DNA from: a virus
Length of the DNA: 22,913 bases
Reading direction: 5' to 3' (one strand)
Virus record (IMG/VR): IMGVR_UViG_3300009550_000068
Coordinates: 1-22,913 of that record
In this document: positions 16,301 to 22,913 of the stretch, in pieces
How the letters are laid out: each line of letters starts with the position of its first letter
How positions within the stretch are numbered: the stretch's first letter is position 1
Made by a program: the position numbers and the translations under genes
The notes under the pieces: model-generated
What the model was told of the DNA's origin: nothing
Databases searched by the model: none
Seen by the model: the letters and a program-made list of their open reading frames with translations, nothing else

Positions 16301-17771
16301 TTCTATCAAATGCCTCTATTTGCTGTAATTTATAATAAAAGTTTTCAACTCGTTCTTCTGCTGAAGAAAAGTTTACAAAGTTTTTAAAATTAGAGTGGTC
16401 TGTATTTAGTTTTATGTTTCCAAGTGAACCACTAAAGAACTTGTCAATAATTTTTTGTTGTGTTGTAGTACCAGCGTCTAATAAACTATTCCATGTTTCA
16501 AACTCACCACTACTACCTTTACCATCACCTAAATCTATGTTAAAGTTAGGGTCTGAGAAGTATTCTGTTTGGTCTATTCCTAAATTTCTAAATAGAATAA
16601 TTTTTTCGACATAAGACCTCATTAGTTGGGTTGACAATCCCATGTTTTCGTTTACTGCAATAGTTTCTGGTAATGGATTATAAAGTTTTAGTATCGCCTC
16701 ATCAACAGATACTATATCTGTATTTAATTTTCTATATTTTACACTCCAATTATATGGTTGCCCTATTGGAGTTACTACACCACCACCTATTTGATTACTT
16801 GGTGAATTTTCTGATTGTGCAAAATTACTACCACCACTTGGTTGTTGCCAATATCCATTTCTTTCAACCGCTCTAGCTATTCTTTCTGGAACATCAAGTG
16901 GAAGTGAACCTGAACTTATAACATCACCTAATGAAAACTTTCGTTCCCAAGCAAGTTCTGTGTTTGGTTGTTGTACTATTTTAAACTCTTCAAATTTACC
17001 AGTTAATTCAAAGTTAGGTGTGGTTAAGTTTGGTCGTTTAACATACCTATCTATTTTAACTTCTGCAAAAGTTTGATATGGAGTTTCACCATCTTCGTCT
17101 AATGCTGCTTCAAGAGCTCTATCGTCTACTGGAAAAAATATAGTTCCTTCTGTATCACCTATTGGGTATTGTAGATATGCGTCTACCTCACCAACAATCT
17201 GTCCATCAAATTGAGCGTTAACAATTGGTATTAGTTGGTTGTTTCCTAAGTTTACCATAGCAGGCGTATATGTACTTGGGTTATCACCAAATGAATTTTC
17301 TCTTATCTGGTTATTAGATAGTTGTCTTAGTGGTGCCAGTCCATTAGCAGCCAAACTTGTTATTTTAATTTCAGTTCTATCTCCTGATATTTCTTTGATT
17401 TTTGCGTCTGAAAGATTGTGAAGAAAATTGTAAACTACTGTATATGTTCCTTGGTTAAATCCGGCACTTCTAACATCCGCTTCTGGCTTTACATATAAAG
17501 TGTAACCACCACCCTCATTTCCGATTCCTTCTAATGGTTGGTTATATTGAGATTGTACTAAACTTGCGCCTGCATAGTAGTGTTTTTCTACGGATGGACT
17601 ACTAACTGTACCGTTACTAGCAAAAGGAATCCCTAAGATATCGGCATTTTTTAAAGGCACTCGGACTTGGTTAGCCTCTAAACTAGCTCTATCTTGGTTA
17701 TCAAAAACTTGACCAATTGCTGGTTGTTTTGATAGTACCTCTTCTTCATTGTAAAATCTATCTAATGCCAT
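13371..17771 (-). CDS. 1466-aa tail/baseplate structural protein with gpI-like segment
   Basis: This very large virion protein begins MALDRFYNEEEVLSKQP. Around residues 697-742 it has LPGIYKTKGSARSFK and ASYGIPSAFLKIREYGG, a pattern I associate with P2 gpI-type baseplate proteins and related large marine-phage tail proteins (a chain that must pass a short-fold region before the fibre). Residues about 813-930 look like a LamG-like beta sandwich, with ASIQELRYYKKELS near its end. Around residues 1127-1157 lies MKQIVPARADWHKGILIEPHVLERNNFK-type sequence (quoted in part: KGILIEPHVLER), also typical of baseplate-linked proteins. The last 90 residues are Pro, Asn and Gly rich and end NNQGGG. The start overlaps the nucleotidyltransferase gene by 14 bases. 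Likely role: a large baseplate or tail-fibre connector; domain-level function is inferred. Confidence 0.78.
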   Translation of the reverse strand: MALDRFYNEEEVLSKQPAIGQVFDNQDRASLEANQVRVPLKNADILGIPFASNGTVSSPSVEKHYYAGASLVQSQYNQPLEGIGNEGGGYTLYVKPEADVRSAGFNQGTYTVVYNFLHNLSDAKIKEISGDRTEIKITSLAANGLAPLRQLSNNQIRENSFGDNPSTYTPAMVNLGNNQLIPIVNAQFDGQIVGEVDAYLQYPIGDTEGTIFFPVDDRALEAALDEDGETPYQTFAEVKIDRYVKRPNLTTPNFELTGKFEEFKIVQQPNTELAWERKFSLGDVISSGSLPLDVPERIARAVERNGYWQQPSGGSNFAQSENSPSNQIGGGVVTPIGQPYNWSVKYRKLNTDIVSVDEAILKLYNPLPETIAVNENMGLSTQLMRSYVEKIILFRNLGIDQTEYFSDPNFNIDLGDGKGSSGEFETWNSLLDAGTTTQQKIIDKFFSGSLGNIKLNTDHSNFKNFVNFSSAEERVENFYYKLQQIEAFDRRIGVLGGVSGSNALTNISSSRRRRNELIGTFDDFEYWLYYNHDSELYTHFSSSDFTINAYPKSSRNPDVLYHSTSSEGRNWRTSTLLSASAYDAQNANKLSKIIPVNINDDELNRDYELFINMIGQHFDISWKYINSLTSINQREEHPQDGLASELIEIVANSFGWKLFNGYSDTGLWQYEFGINQSGDPQQSGSLYSKPTKEIVQETWRRLLNNLPGIYKTKGSARSFKTLIASYGIPSAFLKIREYGGPRVKEDKNLFEHERYVYKLQLDGNTSSKQPWDTIGGNRPKTIEYIAKLPRGSHNLFRINQKDGGTLGVKWEYRPVTKDARFLVQGGSPTLTISSSYFPYVQQRDVVVGLSSGSNGYRLDAAWVDDFGDALAQPTASTDSGNWNYIWHSSGSTFLNNVEAPFTGTTTTASIQELRYYKKELSSEVILGHAQNREAYYSDDNTTDLDIDTSFENVLYRIFPDSQYNTTSSFITSRHPNQKVTASDRGFFLSASYQNSNASRLSGEVDTQFVTIPSVGALNLNNQKVRIESSSLRGNLQTDKSNELSQYDQAPQDSNLLGTYFSTTDTVNFDIYASEGYFDVDDLIGDTDVRNNDGYDLLDFRARNYFQKYNRGTALNIIIGMLSRYDMSIFDTMKQIVPARADWHKGILIEPHVLERNNFKRPDTISYSQHMFETSPVKVMESSSAEYLTYTSSITKDSFAPSIYKYTDIMVGSGSNYVYVTQSNPYWEYSPTGSTVLDARLSRSALEPKYFYSTDFSASKGPTYANSASFHFARVQDDRLTGNLNNLFYLGCRISSDSLTTNSPDTPDNTPVVQITTVDPNILVFNTPGQGSSLDIVSSTTKDVKVVEPADLVSVQNILDNELDPGKGQLVSDAYNIFRPVPIGRPTPFPSRPVATPKPQGQIITRRANGVPFGLDVNAANAAINRSNGRRNVNTNPVPGGFFNGNTSGATNTNNPISNYLNNQGGG

Positions 17772-18342
17772 TCTTTAAATCCAAAAATTTACCATTATAG
17801 GTTTTTTCTCTAATTCTTTTGTTTACTTTTGATATTGTAAAATAATCGTATCCTTCAATTTCATATAATCCACTAACTAATTCTTTTACTGCTAAACTTT
17901 TAGGTAGTGAAACTTCTTGTAATGTTAGTCCGTTGTAAGTTTTTATACTTTTTTTATGATTTTTAATTCTTTTAAATTTTGTATTTACCTTAGATGGTCT
18001 TTCACATTTTTTTCTAATACCCAAATGTTCTTGCCACAATGCCTCATTACTCCATTTAATATCAATAAACATATTTCTTTCAAAACCCATAATCATTGCG
18101 GTGTCTAAAATCTCTTTTAGTTTATCGTAATCTTTTATTTCATTTCTTAGTACAATGTCAACATCCATTGTTGGTATTTTTGCACCATAAATGTTTTCTG
18201 CAAATGCACCAACTAAATAAACTTTATAGTCTGATAAATCAACTTCTTTGTTAAAGTTATTCCACCATCCTTTAAATTTATCGTACCTCGGTTGTTCCCA
18301 AGGTTTTGTAGTTTCAATATTTCCAATTCTAAAATAAAACAT
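17758..18342 (-). CDS. Nucleotidyltransferase-fold protein within the baseplate genes
   Basis: This 194-aa protein shows the pattern of the polymerase-beta-like nucleotidyltransferase fold: YLVGAFAENIYG (residues 42-53), then MDVDIVL with the paired acids D60 and D62, then a third acid D94 in MFIDIKW. The classical GS pair is GA here (G45, A46). A basic C-terminal half (CERPSK, KRIKNHKKSIK) may bind nucleic acid or protein. The metal-binding acids suggest an active enzyme that transfers a nucleotide to an unknown substrate. Overlaps are tight: one base with the 318-aa gene (TAATG) and 14 bases with the 1466-aa gene, so it is translated with the tail proteins. There is no HEPN or antitoxin-like partner, which argues against a toxin-antitoxin pair. 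The fold is well supported; the substrate is unknown. Confidence 0.78.
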   Translation of the reverse strand: MFYFRIGNIETTKPWEQPRYDKFKGWWNNFNKEVDLSDYKVYLVGAFAENIYGAKIPTMDVDIVLRNEIKDYDKLKEILDTAMIMGFERNMFIDIKWSNEALWQEHLGIRKKCERPSKVNTKFKRIKNHKKSIKTYNGLTLQEVSLPKSLAVKELVSGLYEIEGYDYFTISKVNKRIREKTYNGKFLDLKNGIR

Positions 18343-19298
18343 TACATTGCCAATCTTTGATTGTACTTATCTAATAACTTTTGTCCATTATATAAATCAA
18401 ATACCATATAAGAGAATTTAGAACCTATCCAATTTGTAAATCTTCCCATGAGTGTTGGTTTTTTTACTACACCCATTTTGTATCCCATATATTCTGTCCA
18501 TGGTTTAAATAACCAATATGCAAATTTAGTATTATTAGGATTCGTTCTCATGTACTTAACAACTTTTCTTGCCCACATCTGATATCCGATTACCAATTTA
18601 GGGTCTTTTTCAAACATCATCTCACCATATCTTTCATCAGCGTCCCACATCTCTTCTGATAAGAATCCTTGTCTATATAACTCATTACAAATAATTTTAC
18701 CACCACCTTGGAAGGATGAGTTTGAAGTTGGGCCTGCGCCAACTACTCCACCAAAGTTGGTTGTACCTGAATCAACATTTCCTTGTTGTCCTTGTGGTCC
18801 TACGCTTGTTTGTCCAGAAGTATCAGGTTGTGGTGTGGTTGTATTTAATTCATTCTCCGCTCCACCACTACCCATTGGTGGATAAACATCGCCAGGGTTA
18901 CCATAGTTTAATGGTGTGATTGTTCCATCAGGATTAACTGAATATGGTGGCCATGGAATGGCATTCAAAGCAGTTGAGTTTTCAATACGATAAAAATACC
19001 CTTGTTGTGGGCCTGGTGAGAATTGTGTTGTCTGACCAGGTTGACCTATATTCAGACCCCATTTAGCTTTTGTTCTAGCTAATTGTTTTGGTTTTATATC
19101 TCTTAGTGGGAAACTTAATTCTTTTATTTCAGTATCAGTATTATTAAAGATATCTGATTTAAAGTATCTCGCAGGTTTTGTTTGAGTTCCATCTTCTTTT
19201 TCTATAAAGAAAACTCTACCATAGTTCTGCCCCTCTTGTTGAATTGGGTAAGAAACTATCTGCCCTCTACTATTTCTATTTACATTTCTATCTGCCAT
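18342..19298 (-). CDS. Structural protein with Pro/Gly linker and compact C-terminal domain
   Basis: This 318-aa protein has a short beta-rich N-terminus (about 1-80), a flexible linker rich in Pro, Gly, Gln, Asn and Thr (about 85-200), and a Trp/Tyr-rich helical C-terminal domain (about 200-318). The latter starts KIICNELYRQGFLSEEMW and continues with DADERYGEMM, IGYQMWARKVVKYM and a hydrophobic end. A similar CxELxRQG followed by a DP..xxGYxxWA pattern recurs in many phage tail-region proteins, where its role is not settled to my knowledge. The gene overlaps both neighbours by one base (TAATG at each junction), which ties it to the baseplate gene set. A role as tail-tip or baseplate accessory protein is inferred from context. 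Confidence 0.72.
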   Translation of the reverse strand: MADRNVNRNSRGQIVSYPIQQEGQNYGRVFFIEKEDGTQTKPARYFKSDIFNNTDTEIKELSFPLRDIKPKQLARTKAKWGLNIGQPGQTTQFSPGPQQGYFYRIENSTALNAIPWPPYSVNPDGTITPLNYGNPGDVYPPMGSGGAENELNTTTPQPDTSGQTSVGPQGQQGNVDSGTTNFGGVVGAGPTSNSSFQGGGKIICNELYRQGFLSEEMWDADERYGEMMFEKDPKLVIGYQMWARKVVKYMRTNPNNTKFAYWLFKPWTEYMGYKMGVVKKPTLMGRFTNWIGSKFSYMVFDLYNGQKLLDKYNQRLAM

Positions 19299-21376
19299 TA
19301 TCTAACTACCTTAAAGTAAAAGTTGTCATCGTAATATCTTATATTGTTACCTTGGTCTACTCTAAAACAAAACTTGTAAAATCTTTCAGGTTGTAATCCG
19401 TTAAACCAAAAATTAAAATAATTACCACTACTATCACAACTTAACTTCGTGTAGTTTGTATCAAATGGAATTATAACTTGTTCAGTTTGAGAATCAACTA
19501 CTGAGTAATATGAAGTGCTTGGTAAGTATTTTACTGTCTTCAACGGAGTTGTTGAGAATGTTCTTGTTGGGTATCGTTCTCTTCCAAATACTCTTATTTT
19601 ACCTTTTGATGTTTCTTTGTACTCCTGTTGTAAATTTTTAACATATAATATGATATCATCACCAGTTAAAGCCTCTAATGACCCCGTAACAAACGATGAG
19701 TCATCCCATCGTGTTTCTAATACAGGTGGGTATATGGTGTTAGTATCTGATGAAAAGAATTTTATTGAACCAAACTTAGTTGTAGAGTTTTCGTCTACTT
19801 TAGATTTCTTAACTATAAAACCATTATTACTTCGTGTTCCATTTAACCATTCGTTTACATATTCTGTAACTGGTAAATCTAAGTTGTTGGTTGCTTTTGT
19901 AAAACTTTGTGTATAATGTGTGCCTGCACTAAATGATGATGTGAACCATGTTCCACCACCCGAGTTCGTATTAAAGTGTGCTTCATAGAGACCATCATGA
20001 AATGCTGACCCTGTTAGGTCGTGGTCTGTTGATTGTATTTTAAAGTTGTCAATCGAACCACTTGCTTGAAGCGTACTACCACTTGCAAAGTAAGACCATC
20101 TGAATCTATATTCACCGGTTTCTCTTGCTTGGAATTTAATATTTACATCTTGACTTGATGTTATAAATCTTACTGAATTTGAAAAATCATTTACATCCAC
20201 TAATCTACCTGTTGGTGTTTGCATTGTAAACTCTACTCCTAATGGAGTTCCACCACCATTTTCATTTGGAAAGTTTCCAGGGTCAAGTGAAAAACTTGCA
20301 GTATAGTTTCTATTTTCTTGCAAGTCAAATTTTCTATTTAAAGTTGCTCCACCTAATTTAGATGAAGTTATATTTAGTACTCCGTTGCTTATAAACGCAG
20401 AACCACTAATACCATCTGTATTGTTAATTCCTTCATTGATAATATATGTTGTTGGTAGACCCGTTCCTATATTTACACCATATTGGTCATCTACTAATAC
20501 TGAATCTTCAGAGGTACTAAATAAATAAAAGTTATCTATTGAACCCTGTGAACCATCAGTACCATTGTCATCGAAGAATGAATATTGTACTTTGTAAACT
20601 CCAGGCATACTTGCAGTAAATGCCATCTTATAATTTGCCGTTGCAACTAAAGACTCTTGGAATCCAACAATATCATTACTTAGTAAAGAACCACTTGGAT
20701 TAATTACATTAAAGTCTACACCACTTAATGATTCTCTGTTAAAATCAAAGTGTATGTTATATATTGTGTTTGCTTCAAGAGATGCCGATAGGTTTGCAGT
20801 ACCACCACCAAAGTTTGATGCGGACATAGCTAACTTACTACCTGATACGATTAGTATTGGGTCATCGCCTGTACTACCTTTTATTTTGTCTACTAATTCA
20901 AACCCACCTATACTTCCTGCGAAGTTAAAATAGTTTACTAAAGAATTAATTGTATCTGGGTCAGTTGGTTGCCCAACTAATGCGTTTTCAATATCCCACT
21001 CCGTACCTGTTACTCTGTTTTCCCAAGAACAACCATCTTCAAAGTGTGGTGTATCCGACTCTACGCCTAACCCCTCTATCCAATTTTCTTTTATTGGATA
21101 TACAAATAAATTATAGTTATCTTGAATTTCTCTACTTTCAATATTTTCTAATCTTAATCTATAATGAGGTGATGTTATTGTTCCTGCTGAAACTGACCTT
21201 GATATTTCAGATAGGTTAAATTGTACCAACGCTCTACTGTTACCTAACAAGGTAGTGTTATCGGAATCGTATAACTTTCCTACTTCAAGGATTTCATCTT
21301 TACCTACATTTTGAGCTTTACGATTTGAATCTTCGTAGAGTGTAGTATCTTTATTTGAATATATTCTATAAATCAT
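19298..21376 (-). CDS. Baseplate/tail structural protein: DNRLRE-like fold with two inserted beta modules
   Basis: This 692-aa protein starts MIYRIYSNKDTTLYED, typical of DNRLRE-like beta sandwiches: it includes LVQFNLSEI (50-58) and SWENRVTGTEWD (117-128). The expected second half appears only at about residues 474-556 (VTEYVNEWLNGT, RSNNGFIVKKS, PPVLETRW). Between them sit two related jelly-roll-like modules, each ending GSIDNF (278-283 and 440-445), which resemble carbohydrate-binding modules. The C-terminal part (about 557-692) has GRERYPTRTF, VIIPFDTNYTK and NGLQPERFYKF, a block I associate with marine phage virion proteins. An AAAGG ribosome binding site at 21384-21388 lies just before ATG 21376, overlapping the stop codon of the gp6-like gene. 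Glycan binding is plausible but inferred. Confidence 0.72.
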   Translation of the reverse strand: MIYRIYSNKDTTLYEDSNRKAQNVGKDEILEVGKLYDSDNTTLLGNSRALVQFNLSEISRSVSAGTITSPHYRLRLENIESREIQDNYNLFVYPIKENWIEGLGVESDTPHFEDGCSWENRVTGTEWDIENALVGQPTDPDTINSLVNYFNFAGSIGGFELVDKIKGSTGDDPILIVSGSKLAMSASNFGGGTANLSASLEANTIYNIHFDFNRESLSGVDFNVINPSGSLLSNDIVGFQESLVATANYKMAFTASMPGVYKVQYSFFDDNGTDGSQGSIDNFYLFSTSEDSVLVDDQYGVNIGTGLPTTYIINEGINNTDGISGSAFISNGVLNITSSKLGGATLNRKFDLQENRNYTASFSLDPGNFPNENGGGTPLGVEFTMQTPTGRLVDVNDFSNSVRFITSSQDVNIKFQARETGEYRFRWSYFASGSTLQASGSIDNFKIQSTDHDLTGSAFHDGLYEAHFNTNSGGGTWFTSSFSAGTHYTQSFTKATNNLDLPVTEYVNEWLNGTRSNNGFIVKKSKVDENSTTKFGSIKFFSSDTNTIYPPVLETRWDDSSFVTGSLEALTGDDIILYVKNLQQEYKETSKGKIRVFGRERYPTRTFSTTPLKTVKYLPSTSYYSVVDSQTEQVIIPFDTNYTKLSCDSSGNYFNFWFNGLQPERFYKFCFRVDQGNNIRYYDDNFYFKVVR
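19945..20992 (-). repeat. Two inserted jelly-roll-like modules in the 692-aa protein
   Basis: The first module covers about residues 153-290 and the second about 322-452. Both begin with a short GS strand, carry an LNxxNxY-type or NTIYN/NRNYT strand near the middle, and end with a V/F-Y-x-x-x-YSF/WSYF strand followed by GSIDNF. The match is at protein level and moderate; they interrupt the DNRLRE-like sandwich. Confidence 0.55.
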
Positions 21377-21383
21377 AGTTTAA

Positions 21384-21388
21384 CCTTT
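21384..21388 (-). promoter_or_regulatory. Ribosome binding site of the 692-aa structural gene
   Basis: AAAGG on the minus strand, seven bases before ATG 21376-21374, overlapping the stop codon of the gp6-like gene, which implies coupled expression. Confidence 0.55.
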
Positions 21389-22913
21389 AAAATAGTGGTA
21401 CTACCCTTCCTCTAATATCTTGGTCTGGATATTTTACTTCAAATATGGATGGGTCTTTTGGTGGATAAACTACACCATTTCTTGTTGCGCCCTTAATATC
21501 ATATCTTCTAGGAGAATAATTTCCACCAAATTTATTACTAACTTGTAGTCCACCAATCCCATCTTTGTCAGGTCTTACAACACTCTGTACACCATCTACT
21601 TCATCTAACATAACATATAAGTCTGATAATAATATTGGTTGATTAATACTTCTTTTTTCAATCTTAAAATAGTTTCTAAGTTTTTCAATACACTTAAGAA
21701 GGATGTCATTTGAGTTATAGTTTGGTTTAACTACTATTTCAAAATCTATTCCTATGTTTACAATGTATCCATCTTTTATATTGATTGCGTCTGTTAATAT
21801 TCTGTAATAAGACAAATAGTTTCTTAAGTTTTGTTTTGTTGCAGGGTTTAAGTTAGACATTTTATTATTATTGTCATACCCTAAACAATAAAAGTTAATC
21901 GCTAGTTGATTTAGGTATTGTTCGTTTGTTTGAGGACCATCATCAAGTTGAGTTTTGATTTGAAAGTCAGGAGCGACAAATGCTTTTGCTACCGAACCAA
22001 ATTGTGGTGGTAATGCGTATGCTCTAACTAAGTAATCTTCTCGTGTTACACTTCTGTTCTGTGCACTAAAGTATGCTTTTGCATTTTCTCTTACTTCTTC
22101 TAACTCCTCTTCAAACTTACCACCTACTGCTGGGTTTTCATTTGTTACTGCGAGTGAATCACTTGCTTCAGCAAATAACTCACCATCTAAACCTATGTTA
22201 GATGTTTCTATCGTTACATTAGAAATTGATTTTAAATCACCGGCAATTACATTGTCTGCAACGCCCTTTCCAACTCTATACTTTACTGTTAAGGTTTGGT
22301 TTGCTGGTGCAATTCCATATGTTCTTGAATATAAAAAGTTTGATGGGTCTAATCCTTGATTTAGATTTCCACTTGAATTATATAATGCAGAACCCACATT
22401 GTCAGGATTAGGAAGTAATTCTTCGTCTGCGTTTGCAGAGACTCCTGCCCCAAACTGAACTTGTATTTCACCTTCATCGGTGATTCTTGTTACATATCTT
22501 TTTGGAACTTTTTTAAGTTTAAGTAAAGCGGGTGTTTCTCTTGTAAATGCAGAATATCTTAATGAATATTCTGATGTGTTTGGTGATTCTTCAAAAACAG
22601 TATCTTGACCAAGATATTCTACTTTTGTCCAATCTTCACCATCGTCATCTGATATACTAATTACATCAATAAGACCCTCGTCATCTGATATTTTTATTTT
22701 GTCATAAACTTTTGGTGTTCCAAAGATAAACTCTTGTTCCTTTTCTTTACCACTTGTAGCTTGTACAAATTTCTTCAAAAGATACTTTACAGGTAGATTT
22801 GTATTGTCGTCTACTTGGTATACAGATATTTCTGTTGGGTCAAATGATGATGAAAAATTAAATCTCACTTTTGAATTTGTAGTAAACTCAACCTCATCAT
22901 TTGATTCTGAAAC
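21387..22913 (-). CDS. Baseplate wedge protein, T4 gp6 / baseplate J-like (5' end outside window)
   Basis: The frame is open through the right edge, giving at least 508 codons. The GTG at 22868-22866 is internal: the 15 codons before it read on as protein (ending VEFTTNSK). Landmarks of the gp6/J family are YLLKKFVQATSGK near the start, WTKVEYLGQDTVFEE, then in the middle NRSVTREDYLVRAYALP with FGSVAKAFV, and near the end INIKDGYIVNIGIDFEIVV with a LSDLYVMLDEVDGVQSVV block. T4 gp6 is 660 aa, so about a quarter may be missing. In T4, gp6 dimers form the ring of the contractile baseplate around the hub, which is the best evidence here for a myovirus-type tail. It heads the baseplate series that continues to 13371. 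Confidence 0.88.
   Translation of the reverse strand, partial: VSESNDEVEFTTNSKVRFNFSSSFDPTEISVYQVDDNTNLPVKYLLKKFVQATSGKEKEQEFIFGTPKVYDKIKISDDEGLIDVISISDDDGEDWTKVEYLGQDTVFEESPNTSEYSLRYSAFTRETPALLKLKKVPKRYVTRITDEGEIQVQFGAGVSANADEELLPNPDNVGSALYNSSGNLNQGLDPSNFLYSRTYGIAPANQTLTVKYRVGKGVADNVIAGDLKSISNVTIETSNIGLDGELFAEASDSLAVTNENPAVGGKFEEELEEVRENAKAYFSAQNRSVTREDYLVRAYALPPQFGSVAKAFVAPDFQIKTQLDDGPQTNEQYLNQLAINFYCLGYDNNNKMSNLNPATKQNLRNYLSYYRILTDAINIKDGYIVNIGIDFEIVVKPNYNSNDILLKCIEKLRNYFKIEKRSINQPILLSDLYVMLDEVDGVQSVVRPDKDGIGGLQVSNKFGGNYSPRRYDIKGATRNGVVYPPKDPSIFEVKYPDQDIRGRVVPLF

Noticed and set aside
17758-18342. Nucleotidyltransferase as part of a MNT/HEPN or AbiE-type toxin-antitoxin or abortive infection pair
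   Set aside because: No small partner gene with HEPN or antitoxin features is adjacent; both neighbours are large structural genes overlapping it.
19515-19916. A 133-codon plus-strand frame
   Set aside because: It is fully antisense to the well-supported 692-aa structural gene, has no recognisable domain and no upstream signal.
22866-22868. GTG as the start of the gp6-like gene
   Set aside because: The frame stays open and protein-like for 15 codons to the right edge, and the family usually has more N-terminal sequence, so this GTG is internal.
1-22913. tRNA, rRNA, insertion sequence, integrase or attachment site
   Set aside because: I saw no cloverleaf-like G+C-rich segment, transposase or integrase motif, or terminal inverted repeats on either strand. 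A short tRNA could be missed without a covariance search.

Overview
This window is a fragment of a tailed-phage genome. By eye it is about one third G+C. It is almost fully coding, and every convincing gene lies on the minus strand, so transcription runs from high to low coordinates. A T4 gp6-like (J-type) baseplate wedge protein, a tail protein with a gpI-like segment, and phage-type replication and repair genes point to a long-tailed, contractile (myovirus-like) double-stranded DNA phage. The AT-richness and the Ser/Thr/Gly-rich structural proteins resemble phages known mainly from marine metagenomes. That is an impression; the host cannot be named from this window.

Layout in transcription order: (1) a gp6-like baseplate protein whose 5' end lies outside the window (22913-21387); (2) a 692-aa beta-rich structural protein with a DNRLRE-like fold that appears to be split by two inserted modules (21376-19298); (3) a 318-aa protein with a long Pro/Gly linker and a compact C-terminal domain (19298-18342); (4) a 194-aa nucleotidyltransferase-fold protein (18342-17758); (5) a 1466-aa tail/baseplate protein (17771-13371); (6) a 76-bp AT-rich leader and a small virion protein of 104 codons, followed after an in-frame TAA by a further open stretch of 110 codons (13294-12647); (7) two neighbouring structural proteins that share a C-terminal module, one Gly/Tyr-rich at its N-terminus and one with a LamG-like lectin domain (12635-9613).

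A three-gene DNA-processing cassette follows: a T7 gp3-type endonuclease I that resolves branched DNA (9610-9185), a DnaG/TOPRIM-type primase without the usual zinc cysteines (9145-8210), and a 1056-aa polypeptide that joins an Mre11/SbcD (T4 gp47-like) nuclease to a Rad50/SbcC (T4 gp46-like) ATPase (8213-5043). Transcription then returns to structure with a very long tail-fibre or tail-tip protein (5023 to the left edge, at least 1674 codons, no stop reached). Its last part holds tandem repeats of about 240 residues.

Many genes overlap by 1, 4 or 14 bases or are only a few bases apart, which suggests translational coupling in a few long transcripts. I saw no tRNA, rRNA, CRISPR array, insertion sequence or clear factor-independent terminator. 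The observations most worth following are the Mre11-Rad50 fusion, the TAA-interrupted small virion gene, the nucleotidyltransferase among the baseplate genes, and the zinc-less primase beside a T7-type resolvase.
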